From contig CM055114.1 of NCBI GenBank assembly GCA_029204225.1, positions 13,268,144 through 13,332,143 on the forward strand: a stretch of 64,000 nt of DNA, read 5' to 3'. Source of the DNA: Diphasiastrum complanatum (Eukaryota > Streptophyta > Lycopodiopsida > Lycopodiales > Lycopodiaceae). Each line of letters starts with the position of its first letter. Position 1 is the stretch's first letter. Of the stretch, positions 54,149 through 64,000 are shown one piece after another. A program made the position numbers and the translations under genes. The notes beneath the pieces were generated by a model, which worked only from the letters and a program-made list of their open reading frames with translations, did no database searches and was not told where the DNA came from.

Positions 54149-55403
54149 TGATGGGAACAAAACGAAACGAAGCGAATCGAAGCAAAATGAAACAAAACGA
54201 AACACGAACAAAATCAGTTCTGGTTCGTTCCCTCTGATGAAAGCCGGATAGAGCCGACTTGGCAGGAGTAGCTACTGCTACTGACTGCGGTCTAATTCTC
54301 TTCCAAGCCCCAGATCGCTACTGCAGATCTGTTGTAAAAATTAAACTTGTACCCAACTAATAATGTTGAATAAAACAACAGCGAAAATCTATCTACTGCT
54401 AGCATGCATTCCAATATTGTAGATCATACACATCACATAACAGAGCATTGAGAGAATCACTTCTATTATCAGAACTGAATTTACAATATTTTTTTGAGTG
54501 CTGTATGTTTCCTAGATAAGGTGCGAGAGAGATGTTCTCTCTCACGAATAGTATGACTAGCTATTGCTAATCTGTAAACTCTCTCTATGTCTATGACTAT
54601 CTTTCTTGATGCGTCTAGTAATACATATATTCAGAGTAGCATTTCTGATTAGAGAGATTAAACGAGCTACAACTAATCTCATATTACAAGAGCGGCGGAT
54701 TAGGCATGTCCTAACGCTCTTCTGTTGACATCATCGTATCAGATCAGGAAGCTGTACTACATGGTACTTGTGTGATCTTCCGGTCCTTTGGAGCGCGAAG
54801 ACTTTTGTGTCGCGAATAATTTCGTGTCGTGTTGTGTCGTTTGACCTTTTCCTGTTGTTCGTGCATTAGCTGCCTTCGGCCCGTTGTTGGACAGTGCCTT
54901 CAAGTTGCAGGCCTCCGCCTTTTGCCAAAGGACACTTTCGCAATTTTACAGGCAGTGTCACCTTTTTGAAGGCACCTTTGCTATTTCAAGGGCACCTTCG
55001 CTTTTTCTCGAAAGGTGGCAAAAAGCAAAAAACCCAAAGGTAGGCCTGAAAAATATTTCTAAGGCATCTACAGACAGTGTCGCCTTTTTCCTGAAGGGCG
55101 AAAAATGCGAAGGTTGGCCAGAAAATTTTTCTAAGGCATTGGAGACAGTGTGTCGTCTATTTCGCAAAAATGCAAAAAATTCGACAATGTCCGGAATTAA
55201 AGTTGCCAGAGTTATTTTCTAAGTGTTTTAGGCCTAGGGATGAATTTTTCTCATGACCCAAAAATGTGAACTATGAGACAAAACAGTTCAAAAATGCAGA
55301 CTGTGCGAAACATAGTTCAAAATGCACAGTTGCTAAAAACAACAAAGGAAAAACTAAGGAAAAATGCTAAGGGTTTGAAAAATAGAAACATTTAGTTTCT
55401 TCA
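54149..55403 (-). repeat. Copia LTR, 1255 bp (copy 2), minus strand
   Basis: On minus it begins TGAAGAAACTAAA (right end 55403) and ends ..CCCATCA next to the primer-binding site. 54525-55403 aligns with 11635-12414. The left 370 bases differ from copy 1 apart from the extreme end. No pol lies to its right in this family, so it is a lone 5' LTR with primer-binding site. Confidence 0.7.
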
Positions 55404-56306
55404 GTGTGAAAGATAGGTCGAACTCAAAAAGAAAAGAATTCAAATAAAAAGAATTCGAACGACAAGAAAGAAAACTTATTGTGCCTAGCGAAATAAACTA
55501 TTATCCTCTTTCTTTATGCATGACTATGCCTATCAATTTCGAATAAAACAATAGTGATAGAAATCACGTTCGATCTTATAGTAACTAACATTAGTACTAT
55601 AGTGATTACGTAGCCAAACATTAAGCATCGAAACATCAGACAAATAATTCATCACGAAACATTAGACAAATAATTAGTCGTGAAGAACTACAGAAATGCA
55701 TACATTTTGAGACGAGGCTGAACGCAAAAAGAAAATAGTATTGATTCAGTATGGAAGTGAAACAGATGTAAATGAGTACAACAAGTTGCATATCGGAGCC
55801 GCGTACTCTAAGCTATCTCTGAGCGGCTAAAATGTAAGTCTGAATTAAGGGCAACTACTGATAAGCAATAAGTGCAATAACAATCTCTAATCAACTCTAA
55901 AGAACTAAGCTAGAATGCTCAAAAGTGTACAAGCTCGCAGGCTTGAGAGAGAGAGAGAGAGCTAACTATTCGATACTTGATCCTCTTCTTGATCATAAGA
56001 TGTTGAAATATGAATAGCTATTTATACTAAGCAATTAGGTCGTCAAAAGCGTCATCCAATTGGCTGTGATGTGCTGGCATCCATCCAGTTAGGACTTCTC
56101 AGAAACTACTTGCTGATGGATTAATGCAAGTCGGTGGCTTTGGTTCTAAACAGTCTGTCTGCAAAAATGAACATAAACTGTCAATGTGAGTCGTTTCGAG
56201 TAGTTATGCAGACTGTGTAAAAACACGAAGAAAACTACAGGTCTGGATAAAAGTTGGACAAAGACTAAAATGTCGATTAGTCGATTAGTGGGAGAATAAT
56301 CCAACA
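55404..56306 (-). repeat. 3' LTR of copia copy B (right boundary 56306)
   Basis: On minus the LTR begins TGTTGGATTATTCTCC at 56306 directly behind the purine tract GGGGGAG. It carries TTAGTATAAATAG (about 56017-56032) as TATA box and a GA tract at about 55944-55962. The left boundary cannot be fixed; it may be near 55790. 55404-55790 shows no gene. Confidence 0.65.
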
Positions 56307-59300
56307 CTCCCCCTCAATCTGAATCCATGAATGCCTTGACCTTTAAACTTAGTTCTGGACAAAACTTCATGTGTGCATCCAAGCTTAATGCTTTAGTAAA
56401 AATATATCTTGTCATATCTTGCGTTCGATAGTACTGCAATTTGGCCTCTTTGTTGAGAACTTTGCTTCTGACATAGTGATACTTAAGTTCAATGTGCTTA
56501 CTCCTAGAATAAAATCTAGGGTTGGCTGACAAGGCAATGGCACTTTGATTATCCCAAAATAATAATGTTAGAGCATATTGACTCAGATTGATATCTGAAA
56601 GTAAGTTTCTCAACCAAATTGCTTCCTTAGTAGCTTGTGAGGCTGCAATATACTCTGATTCTGTAGAAGATAGAGCTATCGAAGATTGCTTGCGACTATT
56701 CCAGGAAATTGGACCTTTGTTGAGGAAGAATGTAAATCCATAAGTAGATTCACGAGTGTCTATATCTCTTGCCCAACTTGCATATGTGTAACCACTGAGT
56801 AAATTGAGTTTGTTATTGTCGACTGCTCCATAACAAATGCAAAAGTCCATAGTAGCTCGAAGATATCTCATGACTCTGATGAGAGCCTTCCAATGTGTTA
56901 CACCAGGGTTGGTCATATACTGACTTAGGGAGCTGACTGCAAAAGCTATGTCTGGCCTGGTATAGATCATTGTGTACGTAAGAGATCCTATTATTGAATG
57001 ATAAGGATACTCGCGCATCTGCTCATTTTCTTCGATTGTTTGGGGACACTGGCCCTTCAACAATTTGAGACCTGGTTCCATTGGTGAGAGAGCTAACTTG
57101 CAATTAATCAAATTATATCTGACTAACATATTACAGATGTACTTTTGTTGAATAATGTAGATCAACTTTTGATTTTTGTCTTTGTAAATTTGAATTCCAA
57201 GGCATAAATGAGCTTTGCCCAGATCGGTCATGCCGAATTCAGAGGATAGCATTGTCTTAGCTTCATTTATCAAATCGATACTGTTGCCGAAGAGCAATGT
57301 GTCGTCCACGTACAAAGTGATAATGATAAAAGACTGCTGCATTGTCTTGAAGTAAACATTCAAATATGAAGAGCTTGGTGTGTAGCCATGATCAATAAGA
57401 AAAGTATTGATCCTTTGAAACCATGCTCGAACAGATTGCTTCAAGCCATAAAGTGCCTTATGGAGTTTACACACATGATTGTGTTTAGCTTCGATCATAT
57501 AACTTTTGGGTTGCAATATGTAAATGTCTTCTACGATAACTCCATTGAGATATGTTGTCTATACATCCATTTGATGTATTTCCAAATCTGCTACAACAAC
57601 AACTGATAATAAAAGTCGAATAGAAGAATGCTTGACTACTGGACTGGAGGTCTCAGTGTAATCGACGTTGTATACCTAAGAAAATCTTCTGGCAACAAGT
57701 CGAGCTTTCCTTCTGTCGATGCTTCCATCTACTTTGTACTTGACTTTGAGAATCCATTTGCAATCAACTACATTTCTACTAGCAGGTAATTCGACAATCG
57801 TCCATGTCTGGTTCTTGATAAGAGATGAATACTCTTTATCCATAGCTTCTTTTCAGAGATCGGAATTGGGCTGATTGAGTGCCTCTTCGACAGTAGTTGG
57901 CTCCTAAACAAGATAGGCTGCAGAGTCGTCAATATACCTGATAGGTGATTTGCTAGTTCTTGATGATCTTCTAGGGAATAGAGGAAGTTGATCACTTTTA
58001 TGATGCTGTAGTTGTTGAACTGCAACATCATCATCTTCAGATTCATCATTGATATGTTGTTCGTCGAAAGTAGATGAGCTTGGACCTTCGATAGAAATAG
58101 TCGATTGAGGAACTGGGAAGCTCAATGTGTCGGATGAAACCAAAGAGTCAGCTATATGGGCTTTGCCTTTTCCCTTGAGGTTGATAAATTGATCTTCGAT
58201 GAAGATGACATCCCGACTAATGAATATCTTCGACTCGATAGGATTGAACAACTTGTAGGCTTGATCTGAAGTAGTGTAGCTGATGAAAATACATTTGATG
58301 CTCTGGAAGTCGAGCTTCTTCCTGAGATCATGAGGAATCTGCGCCTAAGCAGTACATCCAAAAACTCGTAAGTTTGATAAAGAAGGTTTGGTACCTGTCC
58401 AAACTTCGAATGGTGTTTTGTTTGAGAGACCTTTAGTAGGACATCTGTTCTGAATATAGGTTGTTGTTGAAACATCTTCATCTCAGAAGGACTTCGAAAG
58501 TGTCACCTGTGATAACATGCACTTTGCCGATTCAACTAAGGTTTTGACTGAGGCTAATAGGAGGTAATGTGTTGTTGCTCAAGGTCATTGTTAAGGCAGT
58601 ACTCCTTGAATTTAGTGGAGATGTGTTCTCCCCCGTTATCGAATCTCAATGCTTTGATTTGTTTACTAGTCTGATTTTCTGCATGCTCTTTGAATTGTCT
58701 AAATTTGATGAAAGCTTTTGAATTCTGTTTAATGAAGTAAACAACTATTCTTCTGGAAAATTCATCAATAAAGGTAATGAAATACTTTGCATCTAGTAAT
58801 GAAGGAGTTTTCATAGGTCCACATATATTTGTATGAACAACATCTAGCAGACCTTTTGCTGCATGTCTATAGCTCGATCTAAAAGGAATCCTAGTTTGCT
58901 TTCCAAAGATGCAGCTATGGCAGACAGAGAGATCGACTTTACTAGAAGGATAGTCGAGATCAAGTACTAGGGATTGTCTAGACATGTTCGAAACAGATGC
59001 ATAATTCAAGTGTCCTAAGCGATGATTCCATAATAATGATTTATTGACAAGAACAAAAAATTTTAAAGCTTGACTAGAATCATAATAACAATGTGCCAAT
59101 CTATATAAGTATCCATGCCACCCTATGACCTAAATCTGTGATTCTACTTACTGATAACAGATTTGTAGATAGTTTAGAAACATACAAGACTTGCGACAAT
59201 AGTTTGAATTGATCATGCTGGAACCTTGACCTTACAGTACCTTCACTTTTGATAGTGTGAGTGCTATCGTCACCAAGATGAACATACTTCTTCGTGCTGT

Positions 59301-59870
59301 AAGGCGTATATGATTGGAAAATCTCGCGATGATTGGTCATATGTTGGTAGCTCGGGAATCCAGAAACCACGAATCATTCGAATTCGCATATTTGTCTTTG
59401 ACCATAAAAGCGCTTCGTCCATTTCGACTTTAGGAGATGCTGTAACTGTATTTGCTTGTTGATCAGGTTGCTTGGCTGCATTCTTCGCTTTGAGAATTCG
59501 GCAATCTTGGATCTCATGGTTATTGTGTTTGCAATACCTGCAAAACATCTTCTTCTTCAACGAATGTGGATTCGATGATTGTTCTTGACCTTGAATTTGT
59601 TTTTGATTCAATGTAGACTGCTTGGAGCTTTTCTACTTCTGTCGTTTTGAGCCCTTGTTGACATACAGAGCATGAGACGAAGTGTCTTGACTTATTTGAT
59701 TATCTTCTTGCAGCAACATAGTGATAACTCTGGTAAGAGTTAAATCTGAGTGTGTCGTGATGATCATCACCCAGTTCTCATATGTAGAGGGCAGGCTTGA
59801 AAGCAATTTCATAATTGCATCTTCTAAATTGACTTGAACATCTTTTTTCTTCTTGTGAAGAAATTTTTTA
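56307..59870 (-). mobile_element. Copia copy B, gag C-terminus to RNase H
   Basis: Minus order: gag end with LSSLPSTYENWVM (about 59800); zinc knuckle CRYCKHNNHEIQDC (59500-59545), complete CCHC; protease region decayed (the DSGA site is lost, HMTN remains at 59330); GAG-pre-integrase RLGHLNYASVSNMS and CHSCIFGKQTRIPF; integrase VVHTNICGP, FIDEFSRR, RFDNGGEH (58554-59099). A decayed NRCPTKGLS linker follows, then an open frame of 400 codons (56314-57516) with LHKALYGLKQSVRAWF, LYVDDTLLFGN, RPDIAFAVSSLSQYM, STESEYIAASQATKEAIWL and HVRSK. RT and RNase H sites are intact in this part. Gag N-terminus and 5' LTR are missing. Same family as copy A. Confidence 0.88.
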
Positions 59871-60259
59871 TATATATTGTAGATCGACCACTAAAGGACA
59901 AGCACTTTAAAAAACACCAATCTATTTCATGAAATAATGCTCAATATAGAAATCCAATAAGTAAATAAGAAGGCTATAAGTACATGTACTTTCCTTTGCA
60001 ATTTTATACCTACTTCAATTTTAATGAATAATTTAGTGCTACATAAGGGTGACATAAGCATGTAGTATCATGCTAAAAATGGACAACAATTACTTATTTG
60101 TTTGGTGTTCAACTTAAAAAATTAAAGCCAACCGCTTGAAGTGCACAAAAACTCAAAAAATAATTGTACCGAATGTAAGAGAATAATGGTTATCATAACA
60201 AGATCTTTATGCAAATTGATTGTAAATTGTGATACATGACAATGCAATGAATTTTGTAG
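59871..60259. other. AT-rich gap between two copia elements
   Basis: No coding motif. It separates truncated copy B (minus) from truncated copia C (plus); both elements lack their gag N-termini and 5' LTRs at this junction. Confidence 0.5.
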
Positions 60260-63200
60260 AAGATTAGATAAGTAGTGAAGTCAAGGCAAACCCCACAGGA
60301 GGATCAAGCCTTGCTTGCTAAAGGCAAGCAGAAAGGATGGAAAAGGATTGTTAAGAAATCCAAGGATGATGATGACGAGGCAAAGTCGTCATCGAAGGCG
60401 AAAAAGAAGAAGAAAGACAAATGTTACTATTGCCACAAACCGGGTCATTGGGCACGCGAGTGTTACAAGAAGAAAGTGGACATAAAGGCGGGAAAGGTAA
60501 AACAACAAGGCAACATTGCCAAAGATGATGGGAAAGATGACAAGACAAGTGTCTTCTCATCGGCATTGGCATTCCAGGTTGATGATGGTGCCAGATGGTT
60601 CATAGATTCAGGCGCCACAAGGCATATGACTGGGAAACGCGATTGGTTTGAGAATTCTCACCAATGCATGATGGGGACAAGGTCACTCAAGCCAATGGGG
60701 AGGAATGCCAAATACAGGGTGTTGGCAATGTACCTGTGCAGTTTCTTGATGGTAAAATCAAGAATCTCCCTAATGTGCTTTATGTTCCTAGACTCAAAAA
60801 GAGTTTGCTTTTTGTTGGAGTAATGGCAAATTAACATCTTAAAGTTGAATTTGTCAAGGATGGATGCCTTATGAAGGATATGAACCACAACCATAGAGTG
60901 GTGACAAAAGGTTATAGAGATAGTAATTGTGGCCTTTATAAATTGGATGATGCACAATCAGGAGAATATGGTGAGATAGCATCTCGATTTGAGTTGTGGC
61001 ACAGAGGACTTGGTCACTTAAACTATGGGAGCTTAAGATTGATGGCAAAGCTGAAGATGGTAATAGGATTACAGCATTGCAGGATGATCATCACACAATA
61101 TGTGAAGAATGCGTCATGGGAAAGCATCACAGGGAGGCATTCAAGAAAGGTGGAGTTGCAAGAGCTAAGAAACCGTTGGAACTTATTCACAATGACTTGT
61201 GCGGCCCAATGAAGACCATGTTGTTGGGGAAAGCATATTATTTTATGACTTTCATAGATGATTACTCTAGGAGGACATGGATTTATTTTTTGAAGAAGAA
61301 ATCTGACGCTTTTGCTCACTTCAAGGAGTGTAAGACTTTAGTAGAGAACCAACTGGATGCACACATCAAAGTGCTAAGATCTGATAGAGGGGGCGAATAC
61401 AAATTTTGATGATTTTGAGGACTTTTGCAAGGAACACGACATCAAAAGACAATTCACACAATCACACACGCCGCATAGTAATGGTGTAGCTGAGAGGAAA
61501 AGAAGGACTATTATGGAGAGTGCACGTCCATGATGAAGCAAATGGGCTTGACCGATTCACTTTGGTCAGAAGCGTGCAGTGCGGCAACGTTCTTGTAAAA
61601 CGGGAGCCCTACAGTGGCGGTTCCAAATGTGACTCCCGAAGAAGCATTTACAAGAATAAAGCCAAAAATCGACAAGTCTCCTGTCATTGGATGTAGGGCC
61701 TATGTACATGTGCCAAAGGAGGAGCAAAAGAAACTTGACGGTAAAGATCTCAAGTGTATCTTTGTCGGTTATGATGAGAGAACGAAGGCTTACATGTGTT
61801 TTGATCATGTAATGAACAAGATTCACATAAGAAAGATGTGATCTTTGATGAGACACATAGGTATGAAGATGAAGACCATGCAAGTGATGAAAGCATCAAA
61901 AGACTTCCCACAATTTTGGAAGAAGAAGATGAAGAAGACACTCCACATGATGATGCACGTGAAGACGAGAGTTGAGAGGGTGAGTATGAGAAGACACCAC
62001 CTATCCAAGAGCCTAGGGGAAGGTACTTGCCAATAGGAGCAATAAAGGAGAAACTGGTTGGAAGTAAGAGACATTAGTTGGACACTCCTTGGGACACATT
62101 CTCTCCACGTAGTGTATCACCTGAATCTAAGATACCAAAATGGTATGAAAAGATTATGAAGGACGCAAAGCTAAATCAACCAGGATCTAGCACACAAGGA
62201 GATGTGAGAAGATCAACGCGGGAAAGGAAGTCTCCCGATCGTTATCATGTGAACTATGCCCTAATGAGTGAAATTTTGAAGTGTCGAGAGCCATCAACCT
62301 TTGATGAAGCAAAGGATCACAAAGAGTGGCAAAGGGTAATGGAAGAGGAGATGGAATCCATCCACAGGCATGATACATGGGAGTTAGTTGATCTACCACT
62401 TGGAAAGAAACCCATTGACAACAAATGAGTGTCTAGAACAAGTTTCATGTGGATGGAACGATAGCAAACAATAAGGCACGCCTAGTGGTAAAGGGCTATG
62501 AGCAAAATAAAGGAATTGACTATGAAGAGACATTTTCTCCAGTGGCTAAATGGACTACGCTATGCCTTATCATTGCCTTAGCATCTCATTTTGGGTGGAA
62601 GATCCATCAAATGGATGTGAAGTCCACATTCTTGAATGGTGACTTAGAGGAAGAAGCTTACATGGTCCAACCGCAGGGCTTCATGGCAAAAGGACAAGAA
62701 CATAAGGTATGCAAGCTACACAAAGCACTTTATGGCCTTAAGCAAGCGCCACGCGCATGGTATGGACGCATTGACAATTACTTTATTTCTCATGAGTTTG
62801 TAAACAAATTCAGATCCAAATCTTTATGTTCTTATAAACGAAGATAACATTGCCCTGATTGTACTTTATGTTGATGATATCATTATCAAGGGCAATGATG
62901 AGAATCTCATTCATTCAATCAAAGTCAACTTATGCAAGCAATTTGAGATGACAGATTTAGATCTTATGCACTATTGCTTGGGTGTCGAAGTATGGCAAAC
63001 TAGCAGTGATATTAGGTTATGTCAAAACAAGTATGTGCGCGAAGTATTGGAGAGATTTCGCATGACAGAGTGCAAACCTTCCATCACCCCTTGCGAAGCT
63101 AGTAAGAAATTATCTCGTATGGATGATAGTGCATATGTTGACGCTACTTTATTTCGTCGAGTTTGATATATCTTACGACCACACATCCTAATATATGCTA

Positions 63201-63809
63201 TGTTGTATGTCTGATTAGCCAATTCCTGTCATCACCCACTATGGACCATTGGAAATTTGTGAAAAGGATTTTGAGGTATGTGAAAGGCACACCTAACCTT
63301 GGCCTGATCTACAAAAGACAAAGTGCTTTACCTAAGTTGCAGGATTATGTTGACGCTGATTGGGCAGGAAATGTAGATGATAGAAAGTCAACAACAGGTA
63401 ATGCCTTTAATTTTGGTAGTGGTTGTTTTGCATGGTCTTGCAAAAAGCAAGATACCATTTCTCTTTCTTCTACAGAAGCCGAATATAAAGCGTTAAGTTC
63501 TACCACCAAGGAAGCTGCTTGGTTGCGTAAGTTGTTATGTGAGATTGGCATGAAACATGTAAATTCTACTATTATTTTCTACGACAGCCAAAGTGGAATA
63601 CAATTGGCTAAGAATCCTGTCTTTCACGCAAGGACAAAACATATTGAGGTAAAATATCACTTTGTGCGTGAAAAGCTACAATATGAAGATATAAGTTTTG
63701 TACATTGTTGTACGTTGTTACAAGTTGCTGATATATTTACGAAAGCTTTAATTAGAGAGAAGTTTGAAACTTTTAGAGCCAAACTTGGCTTAGATCTGGT
63801 TATGTAAAA
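60260..63809 (+). mobile_element. Copia C, gag zinc knuckle to RNase H
   Basis: A third copia family. Lys-rich gag with a complete zinc knuckle CYYCHKPGHWAREC (60420-60465). Protease [13 protein letters not shown] (60597-60635). GAG-pre-integrase LWHRGLGHLNYGSL and CVMGKHHREAF. Integrase IHNDLCGPMKTM, FIDDYSRRTW, RSDRGGEY and HSNGVAERKRRT (61100-61520). Linker GCRAYVHVPKEEQKKLDGK and [47 protein letters not shown] and [12 protein letters not shown] (62860-62895). RNase H VDADWAGN, SSTEAEYKAL, HVREK-type and DIFTKAL, ending DLVM stop (63805). About eight frame shifts or stops. Gag start and 5' LTR are missing. Confidence 0.9.
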
Positions 63810-64000
63810 AACCTTTACTTGTAATACTATCATGGAGGTATGTTCCATGAATAGAGTAAACTCTAAAATAAAAAGAGACGTTGATCATTGAAGGAGAGAG
63901 TTAAAATAGCAATGAGCAACTTATATAGTGCTTTCTTATTTCGACGACACCACGTGTGCTCAGTTCTAGAATTATTCTAGAATTATCGAGCCGTCTTTCT
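63810..64000 (+). repeat. Purine tract and start of the 3' LTR of copia C
   Basis: After the pol stop comes a short leader, then GAAGGAGAGAG (63890-63900) and TTAAAATAGCAATGAGC, the start of the LTR (about 63901). TTATATAG at about 63922 may be a TATA box. The LTR is cut by the window end, so its length is unknown. Confidence 0.6.
63964..63982 (+). promoter_or_regulatory. Heat-shock-element-like motif in the copia C LTR
   Basis: TTCTAGAATTATTCTAGAA: two TTCnnGAA palindromes, three bases apart. Heat-shock factor sites are inverted nGAAn units; a perfect site would have two-base spacing between the palindromes. Confidence 0.45.

Overview
This window looks like nuclear DNA of a land plant. It holds two interrupted host genes with plant-specific architecture, a wrecked third coding locus, and a dense layer of plant-type Ty1/copia and Ty3/gypsy retrotransposon pieces whose primer-binding sites match plant initiator-methionine tRNA. 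Very long introns packed with transposons, long GA/CT microsatellites and a Penelope-like reverse transcriptase fragment would suit a large-genome seed-free plant (lycophyte or fern). That lineage guess is inference.

Layout. 1-480: end of a chromodomain Ty3/gypsy element and its probable 3' LTR. 481-9357: a relict LTR, two tiny tRNA-derived SINEs with perfect target-site duplications, and the first two coding exons of a MYB3R-type (three-repeat MYB) gene on the minus strand. The rest of that gene would lie to the left, beyond the window. 9358-15541: an LTR with its primer-binding site, a G-rich tract, and a copia remnant (integrase, RT end, RNase H, 1.24-kb LTR) on minus. 15542-18568: copia copy A (plus), badly decayed. 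18569-22582: two opposed gypsy fragments, each abutting a 75-bp LTR-like sequence; the right one carries a primer-binding site and a copia gag. 23254-24384: an unrecognised broken coding region on minus. 24700-26262: microsatellites, a 133-bp foldback and two minisatellites. 26512-28985: a broken multi-exon host-like gene with a duplicated exon. 29055-29684: gypsy integrase and chromodomain end.

30997-48829 is the one complete gene: a MUT9-like (casein-kinase-1-related) nuclear kinase of 737 residues in 16 coding exons. All splice junctions keep frame. Intron 10 (8 kb) carries a LINE fragment and an almost complete copia element on the opposite strand. Intron 11 (4.2 kb) carries the Penelope-like fragment. 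Intron 13 uses a GC-AG splice pair.

48830-54135 has no supportable gene. 54136-64000: a second 1.25-kb LTR of the family seen at 11173, copia copy B (minus, same family as A), and copia C (plus), whose 3' LTR runs off the window and carries a heat-shock-element-like motif. Reading frames and splice junctions were worked out by eye. Family assignments rest on motif recognition, not database searches.
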